From contig NZ_AQWN01000005.1 of the NCBI RefSeq assembly GCF_000376385.1, forward strand, positions 124,001-188,000: DNA of 64,000 nt, read 5' to 3'. The stretch comes from Desulfurispora thermophila DSM 16022. GTDB lineage: Bacteria > Bacillota > Desulfotomaculia > Desulfotomaculales > Desulfurisporaceae. The notes under the pieces were generated by a model. That model was not told the origin of the DNA and searched no databases. It saw nothing but the letters and a program-made list of their open reading frames with translations. Position 1 is the stretch's first letter, and every line of letters begins with the position of its first letter. This document shows, piece by piece, positions 1-9,576 of this stretch. The position numbers and the translations under genes are program-made.

Positions 1-2
1 AT

Positions 3-683
3 CCTTCTGATGTAGAGACAGCTTATGTAAATGAATGGTTGAAGGAAATGGGTTCTAATTCATTAGCTCATACCATGCCAGGATATGGTTTTGACTCTTT
101 TCCTGAAGCACCAGAGAGTAATCTAGATGCGAGATCAGGAATCTTATTCGTAGCAGGTTTTGGACATCCACCAAATATAGATGCAGCAAAATGGTTTGTT
201 AAAGAGGTTTTACCGCTGATAAAAAAGTGTTGTCCGACAGTTCATCTCTGGCTTGTAGGATCCAACCCAACTTCAGAAGTGCAGGCACTTTCAGGGCCAG
301 ACGTTACAGTTACTGGTTATGTAACTGAACAAGATCTTGAGCGTTACTACAGTAATGCAAGAGTGGCGGTTGCACCTTTGCGCTATGGTGGTGGTCTGAA
401 AGGAAAAGTAGTTGAGGCTATGCGTTATGGTCTGCCAATTGTTACCACTTCGACAGGTTTACAGGGGCTTGATGGAATTAAAGATGTTATTCCCCCAATA
501 GATGATTCGGCAGAATTTGCTGACATGGTGGTTGCGTTACTGTGCGACGATAACCTTTGGAGGAGAGTTTCTTCGTCTATACAGCTTTATGCACGTACAC
601 ACTATTCTATCTCTGCGATGAAGGAAGTATTAGTACGCCATATGCCACTTATGAACTTTAGAAATGTTAAATCCTTTGAATGA
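3..683 (+). CDS. Glycosyltransferase, GT4-type C-terminal domain (5' truncated)
   Basis: The reading frame is open from the left window edge, so only the C-terminal part (about 226 residues) is visible. It has the second Rossmann domain of a GT-B glycosyltransferase: an LFVAGFGHPPN strand-turn, a WLVGSNP strand, a VTGYV segment, and a donor-site region with APLRYGGGLKGKVVEAM followed by GLPIVTT. This is the usual C-terminal layout of group 1 (GT4) enzymes, which transfer a sugar from a nucleotide donor onto a glycan. It lies just upstream of heptose-donor genes, so a heptosyl or related transfer is possible, but the acceptor and donor cannot be read. Family call is firm; substrate unknown. 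Confidence 0.85.
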   Translation, partial: PSDVETAYVNEWLKEMGSNSLAHTMPGYGFDSFPEAPESNLDARSGILFVAGFGHPPNIDAAKWFVKEVLPLIKKCCPTVHLWLVGSNPTSEVQALSGPDVTVTGYVTEQDLERYYSNARVAVAPLRYGGGLKGKVVEAMRYGLPIVTTSTGLQGLDGIKDVIPPIDDSAEFADMVVALLCDDNLWRRVSSSIQLYARTHYSISAMKEVLVRHMPLMNFRNVKSFE

Positions 684-789
684 CTTACCATAGTAAACAG
701 TGTTTTGGTAGTAGGGAAATTTTTGCGCAATGGATATTTTAATAAAAATATGTGTATTTTTCATGCTTTGGAAGGAGTAGGAAGATTAA

Positions 790-1806
790 ATGCTTATACG
801 TGCACGTGCACCTTTGAGGATTAGCTTTGGTGGTGGGGGAACTGATGTGCCGCCTTATTGCGATGAGAGAGGCGGAGTGGTATTGAGTGCTACCGTTAAT
901 CGCTACGCATGTGCCACTGTTATTCCAGGAGGGGAAAAGTTTGCTGTGCGTAGTTTGGATTACGATGCTACTATTTCTTACGGCATAGATGACCCATTTG
1001 TATATGATGGACAATTGGATTTAGCAAAAGGAGTTATTGATTATTTTCGCCAAAGGAATGGCTTTACTGAGGGGATGGAAATTTTTCTGCATAATGATGC
1101 TCCACCTGGCTCTGGCTTAGGCTCTTCCTCTGCTATCACTGTAGCATTAATCAGTGCTATTGCAGAGCATCTTCGTTTGCCATTAGATAGTTATCAGATT
1201 GCCGAACTTGCTTATCATATTGAGCGGATAGATGTGGGTATAAAAGGTGGCAAGCAGGATCAATACGCGGCATCTTTTGGTGGATTTAGCTTCATAGAGT
1301 TTCACGATGGTGTTACTGTGGTAAATTCCCTACGTTTACGGTCGGAAATTATTTGTGAACTGGAGTATAGCCTTGTGTTTGCCTATGTAGGTGGACAGCA
1401 TTTTTCCTCGCATATTATTGAGAAACAAGTGGAAAATTACAGGCAGGGCCGGGAAGATTCTGTTCAGGCTATGGACAGACTCAAAGAATTGGCTTACGAG
1501 ATGAAAAAAGCACTGTTATTGGGTAAACTACAGCAATTCGGTGAGTTGCTTGATGTTGCCTGGCAGAATAAAAAGAGGATGGCGGAAGGGATATCTAATC
1601 CCAGGATTGATGAAGTGTATAACGAAGCCCGTCGGGCTGGTGCTCTGGGTGGAAAAGTTAGTGGGGCTGGAGGGGGTGGTTTTATGTTTTTCTTCTGCAA
1701 TCCAGGGCGTCGTTTTGCAGTACAAGAGCGTTTAAAACAACTAGGTGCTCAGTTAGTTAATTTTAGCTTTGTCAAAGAAGGTGTGCAAACATGGTCAGTG
1801 GTGTAA
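790..1806 (+). CDS. hddA: D-glycero-alpha-D-manno-heptose 7-phosphate kinase (HddA, GHMP kinase)
   Basis: GHMP-superfamily kinase of 338 residues, a normal family length. The N-terminus has the [17 protein letters not shown] segment typical of HddA-like sugar kinases, the ATP-binding loop [11 protein letters not shown] is at about residues 105-115, and the glycine-rich [11 protein letters not shown] motif is near residues 288-299. In the GDP-heptose pathway it phosphorylates D-glycero-D-manno-heptose 7-phosphate at the alpha-anomeric O-1. A GGAAGGAG-type ribosome site precedes the ATG. It overlaps gmhA by 16 bp and is followed by the last two steps, which fixes its role well. Fucokinase-like GHMP enzymes share the motifs; context decides. 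Confidence 0.88.
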   Translation: MLIRARAPLRISFGGGGTDVPPYCDERGGVVLSATVNRYACATVIPGGEKFAVRSLDYDATISYGIDDPFVYDGQLDLAKGVIDYFRQRNGFTEGMEIFLHNDAPPGSGLGSSSAITVALISAIAEHLRLPLDSYQIAELAYHIERIDVGIKGGKQDQYAASFGGFSFIEFHDGVTVVNSLRLRSEIICELEYSLVFAYVGGQHFSSHIIEKQVENYRQGREDSVQAMDRLKELAYEMKKALLLGKLQQFGELLDVAWQNKKRMAEGISNPRIDEVYNEARRAGALGGKVSGAGGGGFMFFFCNPGRRFAVQERLKQLGAQLVNFSFVKEGVQTWSVV

Positions 1807-2381
1807 ATATAAGTTTTTTCGCGAGAGCAGTGGTTGATATTATAGATGAGCACAAAGCATTAATTGATGTGGTACATGATATGGCACCTAGTATAGAACA
1901 ATTTGCTAAATTAATGGCAAAAACACTTGCAAGTGGTTGTAAAATTCTTCTCTGTGGTAATGGTGGATCGGCGGCTGATGCTCAGCACATCGCTGGGGAA
2001 TTGGTAGGGCGATTTTTAAAAGAGCGGAGCCCGCTTCCGGCACTTGCCCTTAGTGTTAATTCATCTGTCTTGACGGCTATAGGAAACGATTATGATTTTA
2101 GAGAGGTTTTTGCTAGGCAGGTGGCAGCTCTAGGGTGTCCGGGTGATTTGTTGGTAGCTATTTCCACAAGTGGTAATAGCCCTAATGTCCTGCGGGCTTC
2201 TGAAGTGGCTAGGGAAAAAGGCATGAAGATTGTTGGTTTGACAGGTGGTGAAGGAGGAAAGTTGAAAGGGTTGTGTGACCTTTGTATTAATATCCCATCA
2301 AAAAGTACGCCTCGCATTCAGGAAATACATATTCTGATTGGACATATTGTATGCCAATTGGTGGAGGAAGCGTTGTGTTAA
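1791..2381 (+). CDS. gmhA: Phosphoheptose isomerase (GmhA, SIS domain)
   Basis: SIS-domain isomerase of 196 residues, the normal GmhA size. It carries [11 protein letters not shown] at about 56-66, STSGNSPN at 125-132 and [13 protein letters not shown] at 173-185; the last includes the glutamate and histidine used for isomerisation in this family. It converts sedoheptulose 7-phosphate to D-glycero-D-manno-heptose 7-phosphate, the first committed step of heptose-donor synthesis in the cytoplasm. The ATG has a GAAGGTG site inside the 3' end of hddA, so the genes overlap and are probably translationally coupled. Confidence 0.9.
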   Translation: MVSGVNISFFARAVVDIIDEHKALIDVVHDMAPSIEQFAKLMAKTLASGCKILLCGNGGSAADAQHIAGELVGRFLKERSPLPALALSVNSSVLTAIGNDYDFREVFARQVAALGCPGDLLVAISTSGNSPNVLRASEVAREKGMKIVGLTGGEGGKLKGLCDLCINIPSKSTPRIQEIHILIGHIVCQLVEEALC

Positions 2382-3568
2382 GGCAGGCTGTTATATTGGC
2401 TGGCGGGTTGGGTACGCGTTTGGGGGAGCTCACACGAAAAACTCCCAAACCACTCTTAAATGTGGGAGGTAGACCTTTTTTAGAATATGTGGTGTGGAAC
2501 CTGCGACGTTACGGGATAACAAAGCTCGTTTTCTGTGTAGGATATTTGGCTGATGATATTGTGAGTCATTTTGGTGATGGAAGTCGTTTCGGGGTTTCAA
2601 TTGATTATATTGTTGAGCAGGAACCTGCAGGAACGGGTGGAGCTTTGTTGTTAGCGAAATACCGATTAGATGAGATGTTTCTTGTACTTAATGGTGATAC
2701 AATTTTTGATATTAATTATTTTGATCTTGGATTATTAATGAAAAATAGCAAGGCAGCAGCAGTAATGGCTTTGCGCTCTTTACAAGATACTGGGCGTTAC
2801 GGTAATGTATGCCTAAAAAGACATTTGATAAAGGGTTTTTCGGAAAAAACAAGTAATGGCCCTGGTGTAGTGAATGGCGGTGTGTATGTCTTGCGAAGGG
2901 AGGTACTGGAAAGTCTTCCTGGTGCACCATGCTCGCTTGAAAAAGATCTCTTCCCATCGCTTGCTCAAACAGAATGCTTAGCTGGTCGTGTATATAATGG
3001 TTTTTTCATAGATATTGGGGTGCCGGAAAGCTTGCGCGAGGGAGAAATACTAATTCCACGTTGGTTAAAAAAACCGGCCGCATTTTTGGATCGCGATGGC
3101 GTGCTCAATGTAGATAAAGGTTACGTTCATCGTATAGAGGATTTCGTTTGGATCGAAGGTGCTCCGGAAGCCGTAAAATGGCTTAATGACCAGGGCTATC
3201 TGGTATTTGTAGTTACTAACCAGGCTGGTATTGCCCGGGGCTACTATACAGAAGAAGAGTTCTTGCGCTTTATGGATTGGATAAACGAGGAGTTGCGGCA
3301 ATTAGGTGCCCACATAGATGGGGTTTATTACTGTCCTCACCACCCTGAGGCGGGAATTAGGCATTATCGCTTTAAATGCCGCTGTCGCAAACCGTTTCCA
3401 GGGCTTTTAGAACAGGCTATGGCTGATTGGCTAATAAATGTTACGCAGAGCTTTATGATCGGTGACAAAGAAAGCGACGTCTTGGCTGCACAAGCTGCGG
3501 GTATTCGGGGAGAGCTTTTTTCTGGAGGGAACCTTTTGGAATTTGTGCGCAGGCTTGTCTGTGGTTGA
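2375..3568 (+). CDS. Fused heptose-1-phosphate guanylyltransferase and heptose-1,7-bisphosphate phosphatase (HddC-GmhB)
   Basis: Two complete enzymes in one chain of 397 residues. Residues 1 to about 225 form a nucleotidyltransferase with [14 protein letters not shown], a VLNGDT metal-binding strand and the NGGVYV turn, matching HddC-type guanylyltransferases. From about 233 a HAD phosphatase begins with FLDRDGVLN, then [10 protein letters not shown], the cysteine/histidine zinc loop ([19 protein letters not shown]) and [10 protein letters not shown], all typical of GmhB. The pair would remove the 7-phosphate and then load GMP, giving GDP-D-glycero-D-manno-heptose. The start chosen is GTG at 2375, with GGAGGA 6 bases upstream and a 7-bp overlap with gmhA. 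An ATG at 2351 is in frame but has no site. Confidence 0.86.
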   Translation: MLRQAVILAGGLGTRLGELTRKTPKPLLNVGGRPFLEYVVWNLRRYGITKLVFCVGYLADDIVSHFGDGSRFGVSIDYIVEQEPAGTGGALLLAKYRLDEMFLVLNGDTIFDINYFDLGLLMKNSKAAAVMALRSLQDTGRYGNVCLKRHLIKGFSEKTSNGPGVVNGGVYVLRREVLESLPGAPCSLEKDLFPSLAQTECLAGRVYNGFFIDIGVPESLREGEILIPRWLKKPAAFLDRDGVLNVDKGYVHRIEDFVWIEGAPEAVKWLNDQGYLVFVVTNQAGIARGYYTEEEFLRFMDWINEELRQLGAHIDGVYYCPHHPEAGIRHYRFKCRCRKPFPGLLEQAMADWLINVTQSFMIGDKESDVLAAQAAGIRGELFSGGNLLEFVRRLVCG

Positions 3569-3620
3569 AAATTTTCCGTAAAAATACTAGAGGTATTTTG
3601 CTGATGAAAAGACTTATATC

Positions 3621-4075
3621 TCAACTTTCGCACACCGAAAGCTGTAGCCGCACCTTGAAAAGAGCGGGCAGAGAAGAAATGAACTGATTTAGAAAATCAA
3701 CAACCTTTTGCTCCGGCAAAGATAAATGTTTTTGCAAACTATCTCTTAATATCTCAAATAGCAATAACAGAGCATTTGCAAAACTAATATCCTGCAATTC
3801 ATCACAGCAAATACAGAAAATATTGCCAAATGTCCTTGGGTCCTTACTGTTTTTGCTGTCCAATGCCAGCATTATGTACCGGCAAAACACTATAGTAGTG
3901 TGGGCTATCATGGAATTGTAAGAGCGACCCTGGAACTCCCTGGCAAGCTCTAGGTATGATTTGGTCATTTTAAAGAAGACCTCAATGTCCAACGCTTGCC
4001 ATAAATACGGATGACTTCATCGTCAGGTAACGTTATGTCAGTAGACAGCATTCCTGTAATGAAGAATAGCGAGAA
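3621..4075 (-). pseudogene. IS4-type DDE transposase, C-terminal remnant with frameshift
   Basis: The reverse strand encodes the end of a DDE transposase. A segment reading DDEVIRIYGKRWDIEVFFK, typical of IS4-like enzymes and containing the catalytic glutamate region, continues into MTKSYLELAREFQGRSYNS and HTTIVFCRYIMLALDSK. The reading frame breaks by one base at about 3992, between the W and the D of the RWDIE motif. The N-terminal two thirds of the protein is missing; similarity stops near 4075, next to an IS110 remnant. It is therefore an inactive fragment. Exact IS name is not assignable from memory. Confidence 0.78.
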
Positions 4076-4092
4076 TTGAGGGAAAGAAAAAA

Positions 4093-4137
4093 TCCTGGTA
4101 TGGTTTAAGTGAGCAAAGAAAACCACCAATACCAGGA
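4093..4137. repeat. Inverted repeat just upstream of the IS110 remnant
   Basis: TCCTGGTAT at 4093-4101 pairs perfectly with ATACCAGGA at 4129-4137, extended by GGTT/AACC (4102-4105 with 4121-4124) after a bulge. The 3' arm overlaps the AGGAGG ribosome site (4134-4139) of the transposase. The hairpin could limit translation of the transposase or mark the left part of the element. The structure is visible; the role is inference. Confidence 0.6.
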
Positions 4138-4147
4138 GGGAGCCGAC

Positions 4148-4732
4148 TTGAACAACACCCTAAGCCAGAAACTGGCCATGGTCACACCCGAAACACTAAT
4201 TGTGGGAGTAGACGTGGCCAAGCACACCCACTACGCACAACTGATCAACTTTCGGGGGGAGGCGCTGCAAAAGCCGTTCCCATTCCAGAATACCACATCC
4301 GGCATTGGTAATCTAGTCCATCAAATCAAAATGAACCAGCTAAAGCATGGCCTTTCCTGTGTACTGGTAGCCATGGAACCCACCGGCCATTACTGGCTTC
4401 CCCTAGCTTGTGCCTTGTTGGAGCAGGGGATCGCGGTGGTCATGGTCAACCCGCACCATGTTAAAAAGGCCAAGGAGCTAGACGACAACTCACCCACCAA
4501 GCGGGACGACAAAGATGCCGGAGTAATCGCCCGCCTGACACAATTGCTCAAAGAAATCCCCCATGCCAGCTACCTGCTGACCATACCCGGCATGAGTACA
4601 GTGCAAGTAGCAAACATCATCTCCGAAGCAGGCGACCTGGACAACTACAGTAGCGCCCGGCAGCTAATCAAACTGGCCGGCCTGAACCTGGTGGAAAACA
4701 GCTCTGGTAGTCACAAAGGACCCTGTATATGA
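4148..4732 (+). pseudogene. IS110-family DEDD transposase with internal deletion
   Basis: The N-terminal RuvC-like DEDD domain is present: LIVGVDVAKHTHYAQL (first Asp), AMEPTGHYWLP (Glu) and KRDDKDAGVIARL (last Asp residues). It jumps directly at about residue 137 into the C-terminal Transposase_20 domain (LTIPGMSTVQVANIISEAGD, LIKLAGLNL, SGSHKG), then stops early. A full IS110 transposase is about 400 residues; this chain is 194, so roughly 150 residues linking the domains and the C-terminal end are gone. The likely start is TTG 4148, 8 bases after AGGAGGG, rather than the upstream GTG at 4109. It is probably inactive. IS110 elements use a structured RNA from their non-coding ends, so the flanks may hold bridge-RNA remnants. 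Confidence 0.82.
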
Positions 4733-5152
4733 GCATAAAGGCCTCCACCCCTGGACAGGTTGGACGAAGGAAAGTCTGGAACTGGCCTACTTGCTGGTAT
4801 CCTGGGAGACATGAGAGGGTAGACCACCAGGGCAAAACTGTGGAGAACATCAGTGCGCGAAATATGTAATCCATGGAGCACTGGTTTGGTGCTGACATGT
4901 GATACCATATATCTACAAATATACTATAATGTGCTTATAAAATAACCGGGTAACAAATAAAATGGCTGAAATAGGTAGATAATCAAAGAAATTGCGACCT
5001 TACTGAGAGAGTTGGTATTTTTTTGCGTGAGCGTTAACGTTATTTCTTGGCTTGTTGTTTGTGTTACGCAGGGTACATGGTCGGATTGCGCTAGTTGCTT
5101 TTTTTGCAGGGCTACTGGCACTAGCAGGAGTCATGATGGGAGTGAAGGTAAA
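4733..5152. other. Intergenic region after the IS110 remnant; possible decayed membrane ORF
   Basis: No full gene is seen. The first ~180 bases probably belong to the deleted IS110 element, since sequence with IS-like reading-frame debris continues to about 4900. From 5031 a frame stays open to a stop at 5175-5177 and would encode about 48 residues with two hydrophobic stretches (LFLGLLFVL and ALVAFFAGLLALAGVMMG). Its only starts are TTG or GTG without a clear ribosome site, and it overlaps the next gene's ATG. It may be a leftover 3' end of a lost membrane-protein gene. Confidence 0.35.
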
Positions 5153-6790
5153 ATGCCTTTCTTGCCTAAAAGCGTAAATATGATACGCTTCTTTAAGAAA
5201 AGTAATAGTTTGATAATAACAGCGGGTGTGATGTCCATTGTATGTTTTATACTTTTGGGGTTATTGCTGTGGAGGGGTGCGTATCCAACACCATTTAAAG
5301 ACGAATTTTACTTTGTATCACTATATAATGACGCGTTGAAAGGTGTTTTATCTTTTGATGAGCTTTTTCGCCCACATAACGGTCACATTTATGTATTGCT
5401 GAAGCTGCTTCTTTGGGCGGTGGTATATTTCAGGATAGACCTCCGGGTTCTCATGTATGCTCAGAGCATACTGATTTCCTTGACTGCTGGATTACTTGCC
5501 TATGTAGTTTATCGCGATAGAGAATCACGTTTAGGACTGGTTACCGCAATTATTGTAGCATTAGCTGTATGTAGTGCTCGCCAATATGAGAATCTTTACT
5601 GGGCAATGCAGATATCTTTTGCTGCAATGATGTTTTTCACGGTTGTTGCGTTTGTATTTACAGAGCGTTTTGCGCGGAATAATAACTTGGGATCTGCAGG
5701 GATAGCAATGGTCTTGGCATTCTTGGCGATGCTATCTGCAGGAGCAGGAATTATCAGTTTTGTTCTCGTAGTAATAGCAATTTATATGACAAGTGGTTCT
5801 AATCGCAGGACTAAAGCAATATCAATAGTCGTTACTATCGTAGGATTATTGGTATTTATTCTTCCTCAAGTTTCAACTTTAGAGAATATAAAAAATGCAC
5901 AATCTGACACAACTCTGCTGAGTGTGGGTAATATAGCGGTTTATCTTCTAGCCTATTTCGCAAATACAATTTTTTCGTTTTCCGTGCGCGGTGATGATTT
6001 AATGTCGTTGGCACTCGGAATTTTGCTACTTACAGTGACGTTATGGCTTCTTATTCGTTTAAGGCATGATTGGCGCAATAATCTGCTTCCCTTTTTGCTT
6101 GTTGCTTTTGCACTGGCTACGGCTACTCTAATATCAGTTGCACGACTAAAAAATGGTATTTGGCAACCGAACGCTCCACGCTATTATCCACTGGCTTTGC
6201 CGCTTCTCATTGGAGCTATGTTATTATTGTTTCGTGTTGGTCGACTAATGCTTTTTGATCGTGTCATCATTGGTGTATTTTTAATTTCAATGCTTACCTC
6301 AAGTGTTTATGCATATTTAGTAGAGTGGAAGACGACACCATATCGATTACGAAGTCTAAGTATGGCACATATTTCTCTATGTTCTGGTCAAACCGTGGGG
6401 CTTGCGTTTGATGGTGACATTGAACAAACTAATTTAGATATTATGAGACGTGCATTTTGTAAGCCAGAGGACATTGTTCAAAGCCGTAAGATAACAAGAG
6501 CGCTTTTGTTCTTAAAAGATTTTGGTCCTAGGGATATTTATGCCGGAAAAGATTTCAATGTGCAACCGGACGGTATGAGTGCTATATGGGCAAACACCGA
6601 AAACGCGACGCCAACAACGGTTTTGGTATTGGGAGGAGAACAACTCCGGTCTACTGTCAATGAGCATGGTAATCTCGTGACTGCAGGTGTTCCAAGACAC
6701 CTCTGCGCGCAAAAAGGTGAATATACATTGTACTTGTTCGATCCTGTTACTGGTAAAAAGTCTAACGAACTAAGGTTTGTTGTGAGATAA
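5153..6790 (+). CDS. Polytopic membrane protein, probable GT-C-type glycosyltransferase
   Basis: Hydrophobic protein of 545 residues with about ten predicted membrane spans, then a C-terminal non-membrane part of about 150 residues. After the first span comes a loop with PTPFKDEFYFVSLYNDA, whose acidic pair is placed like the catalytic Asp/Glu in the first outer loop of GT-C enzymes that use lipid-phosphate sugars. The start chosen is ATG 5153, preceded by GAAGG; the frame is open further upstream but without good starts. It is AT-rich compared with the rest of the window, suggesting transfer. Its neighbours are polyprenyl-phosphoryl-pentose genes, so it may use that donor outside the membrane. 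No family was identified with certainty. Confidence 0.6.
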   Translation: MPFLPKSVNMIRFFKKSNSLIITAGVMSIVCFILLGLLLWRGAYPTPFKDEFYFVSLYNDALKGVLSFDELFRPHNGHIYVLLKLLLWAVVYFRIDLRVLMYAQSILISLTAGLLAYVVYRDRESRLGLVTAIIVALAVCSARQYENLYWAMQISFAAMMFFTVVAFVFTERFARNNNLGSAGIAMVLAFLAMLSAGAGIISFVLVVIAIYMTSGSNRRTKAISIVVTIVGLLVFILPQVSTLENIKNAQSDTTLLSVGNIAVYLLAYFANTIFSFSVRGDDLMSLALGILLLTVTLWLLIRLRHDWRNNLLPFLLVAFALATATLISVARLKNGIWQPNAPRYYPLALPLLIGAMLLLFRVGRLMLFDRVIIGVFLISMLTSSVYAYLVEWKTTPYRLRSLSMAHISLCSGQTVGLAFDGDIEQTNLDIMRRAFCKPEDIVQSRKITRALLFLKDFGPRDIYAGKDFNVQPDGMSAIWANTENATPTTVLVLGGEQLRSTVNEHGNLVTAGVPRHLCAQKGEYTLYLFDPVTGKKSNELRFVVR

Positions 6791-6947
6791 AAATACAAAT
6801 TACCATCAACTGTTTAGTCATTCCGCTTATCAAAGTGTCGGTAAAGATGAGATTTTCAATGAGGTGAGTAAATAGTTATGCGGGCCCCAGAGTTTCAATT
6901 GATAAAGTCAGGGACGCCTCTTAATATTTATTTCGACATCCATCTCT

Positions 6948-8456
6948 GTGTTGCTTCTGTTGATAGTGGCTTTCTTTTCACTGCGTTACTACGCACAATC
7001 GAAGGCTGCGTTTTTCGATGACACATTTATATATTTGCATATAGCTCGAAACGCGATCGAATCAGGAACGTTTCAGTATTTTCCTTTGGTAAACCGAGGG
7101 GCATTGCTTGCATCCTCCCCACTAAAGTTGTGTATATTAACCATAGCAGCTTGGTTGTCAAATTTACTTGGATATACGGAGCGTTCTATAGAAGCGGCAC
7201 GTGTATCGTTGTCATTGTATGGCGTGTTGCTTTATATATTGTTTTCGTTTTTTTGGCTTAAGAACATACGTTATTATTTGTGGGTTGGTGTATTTTATTT
7301 TTTCCTAGCAGGTTGTCTGGATACTGTTTTTGAATTTGAGGGTGGTTTGTTGCTCCTTTGGTCACTTACTATGGTGATGCAGCTTAGACAAGAAAAAATC
7401 CCCAATTGGCAATTGGCGTTAACATTCCCTTTGGGATTATTAATACGTCCAGATTTATCTATGTTAATATACCCAGTGTTATTGGGAATGATTATTAGGC
7501 GTGGTTTATTGCAGAAGCGACATTTATATTTAATTATATCTGGTGGGGTAATAGTTATATGTATTTGGGTAGTTATTGCTATGTTAATGGGTGTCTATCC
7601 TATACCTGTAACCTATTGGGCTAAGGCGGCAATTCCGAAATTGTTTGATAAGCAATCCTTACTTGAGGTTCTTTTTGTGCGACTCGGACGTATATTTGTT
7701 TCGCCGAACTTAGGGTTGTCAGACAGTAATTTAGCTTTGGTGGGATATGTAACCATAGCAATGGTATTTTGGTTAGTTTTATTGATTGATGATAACAAGT
7801 GTGCGAAGATTGGATTTTTACCTGAGGTGGTGATAGTGACTTTAATTGCTGGTACAATGTTCTCGCGCATGCCAGCTAATTATTGGTGGTATTACCAGAA
7901 TATTGCGGTATTGATATGTATTATTTTATTGGCAACTATTTTTGAGGGAAAATATTTATTAAAAAGATTGGTTGCGAGTGTATCCTTAACCGTTTTGGTT
8001 ATTTTGCTCAGTACAAAGTTTATTGTTAACCCTCAATTGCCTTGGGATTTTGCAAGAGATACGAGAGCGCAAGGTTATAAATTTATTGGCGAACATGCAA
8101 CAGGGAGGGGGACATATATATTGCCAATAATTGGTGAAGTAATTATAAAAAACCCAGAAATTGGGATGATATCATATTTTTCAGGAAGGGGAGCTTGGAT
8201 TTGGGATAGTGCTGGGCTAGCTCAACCTGCAATTGAACTAGGGGCATTGAACTCGAAAATTAAATATTTTTATCCAAAGCGTTTGTGGGAATCGCCGAAT
8301 GTGGAAGTGCATCGTATAGAGGGAAAATCGTCATTTCCTATTTATGAAGTGTGGGCATTGGATGATAGAGACTATGATGCTGCAAGAAAGAAATGTCAAA
8401 TTGTCATTGAGGGAGCGGCGATCGGAGCTAACCTATACAAAACAAATACTAATTAA
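6948..8456 (+). CDS. Polytopic membrane protein, probable GT-C-type glycosyltransferase
   Basis: About 502 residues with many membrane spans and a C-terminal soluble segment. Right after the first span is AFFDDTFIYLHIARNAIESG and then LASSPLKL. This DD...Y...N...SPL arrangement recalls the first outer loop of AftB/Emb-like GT-C arabinosyltransferases and PMT-type enzymes, where the acidic pair is catalytic. Start is uncertain: GTG 6948 lacks a good ribosome site and a stop lies upstream at 6903. A second frame opens at ATG 6878 after GAGGTGAG and overlaps, so a frameshift near the true start is possible. AT-rich like its upstream neighbour. Role as lipid-linked-sugar transferase is inference. 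Confidence 0.6.
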   Translation: MLLLLIVAFFSLRYYAQSKAAFFDDTFIYLHIARNAIESGTFQYFPLVNRGALLASSPLKLCILTIAAWLSNLLGYTERSIEAARVSLSLYGVLLYILFSFFWLKNIRYYLWVGVFYFFLAGCLDTVFEFEGGLLLLWSLTMVMQLRQEKIPNWQLALTFPLGLLIRPDLSMLIYPVLLGMIIRRGLLQKRHLYLIISGGVIVICIWVVIAMLMGVYPIPVTYWAKAAIPKLFDKQSLLEVLFVRLGRIFVSPNLGLSDSNLALVGYVTIAMVFWLVLLIDDNKCAKIGFLPEVVIVTLIAGTMFSRMPANYWWYYQNIAVLICIILLATIFEGKYLLKRLVASVSLTVLVILLSTKFIVNPQLPWDFARDTRAQGYKFIGEHATGRGTYILPIIGEVIIKNPEIGMISYFSGRGAWIWDSAGLAQPAIELGALNSKIKYFYPKRLWESPNVEVHRIEGKSSFPIYEVWALDDRDYDAARKKCQIVIEGAAIGANLYKTNTN

Positions 8457-8688
8457 AAACCTAAGATTTTATGAACGACAATGACTTAACTTCTGGGAGA
8501 TGGAGATCATAAAGCATTAGGATATTATTAATGTTTGATTTGTAGCAATGGGACAGTTGCTTCGGTTTATTACTAGTCAATAATGTAGTAGTTAGCATAT
8601 TTTATATGTCTTACATTTTTACTTTATATCTAATTTAAATAATTTATTTCTGGGTATGGTGTAATTTTGTAAGCGGAGAGCTAAAGAG
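8457..8688. other. AT-rich intergenic region
   Basis: An AT-rich stretch between the second GT-C-like gene and the UbiA gene. No ORF, repeat or terminator was recognised. It marks the point where base composition changes from AT-rich to more balanced. The UbiA ribosome site (GCGGAGAG) is at its 3' end. Confidence 0.5.
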
Positions 8689-9576
8689 ATGAATAACCAA
8701 TTGATTAAACAAATAATAAAACTCATTCGCCCATACCAGTACATCAAAAATAGCTTCGTCCTGCTGGGCGTAATGTTCTCAAAGCAATGGGATAAACAAA
8801 CACTTTTATCTGCTGCCCTTGCCTTCCTGGCCTTTTGTGCTATAGCCAGCAGTGTGTACGTGTTTAACGATATCATGGATATTGAGGCGGACAGACAGCA
8901 TCCCACCAAGAAAAACCGGCCGCTGGCCAGTGGGGCGATTTCTGTGCAGGTTGCCTGGTCTATATCGGGTGGGCTTGCTTTGTTGGCCCTGTTGCTGGCT
9001 GCCATTGTCGGACTCTGGATGGTGCTTTTCATTGTTTTGTATGCCGTATTGAATGTGGGGTACTCTCTGCGCTGGAAGCACATTGCGGTTCTGGATGTGT
9101 TTATCATTTCAGCGGGGTTTATGTTGCGCATCCTGGCGGGTACAATGGGATTAGAAATAGCACCTTCATCCTGGCTTTTATTGTGCGGACTTATGCTGAC
9201 CTTGTTTTTGGGTTTTGCCAAGCGCCGGGCGGAACTTATTGTCATAGAAAATGGCGGGGGGAGCGATCGGGCGCTTACGCGCAAGGTGCTGAGCGACTAT
9301 AGCCCGGTGATTATAGAGCAGTTTATGTCCATCAGTGCTGCCTGTACCATATTGAGCTACAGCCTTTATACAGTCAGCCCGGAAACAGTGGCCCGCCATG
9401 GCACACAAGATTTGATCTACACTGTGCCCTTTGTTGTTTATGGCATATTTCGCTATGTTTTCTTGCTACATCAGCGCGGGAGGGGTAACGACACGGCACG
9501 CGACCTCTATTCAGATCCGCACTTACTATTAACTGTGCTCGCCTGGGGTATAGTTACCCTGGTGGTGTTATCATGA
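8689..9576 (+). CDS. UbiA-family prenyltransferase, probable polyprenyl-phosphate phosphoribosyltransferase (DPPR synthase-like)
   Basis: Integral membrane UbiA-fold protein of 295 residues. The first aspartate-rich motif NDIMDIEAD is at 60-68, followed by RPLASG at 77-82. The second conserved loop (YSLRWKHIAVLDV, about 125-137) also fits the family. The overall pattern matches the Rv3806c group, which joins phosphoribosyl pyrophosphate to polyprenyl phosphate on the inner membrane face, rather than quinone or heme UbiA enzymes. Co-location with DprE1- and DprE2-like genes supports this. Its stop overlaps the next start by ATGA. No gene for the 5-phosphate phosphatase that follows in mycobacteria was found in the window. 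Confidence 0.83.
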   Translation: MNNQLIKQIIKLIRPYQYIKNSFVLLGVMFSKQWDKQTLLSAALAFLAFCAIASSVYVFNDIMDIEADRQHPTKKNRPLASGAISVQVAWSISGGLALLALLLAAIVGLWMVLFIVLYAVLNVGYSLRWKHIAVLDVFIISAGFMLRILAGTMGLEIAPSSWLLLCGLMLTLFLGFAKRRAELIVIENGGGSDRALTRKVLSDYSPVIIEQFMSISAACTILSYSLYTVSPETVARHGTQDLIYTVPFVVYGIFRYVFLLHQRGRGNDTARDLYSDPHLLLTVLAWGIVTLVVLS

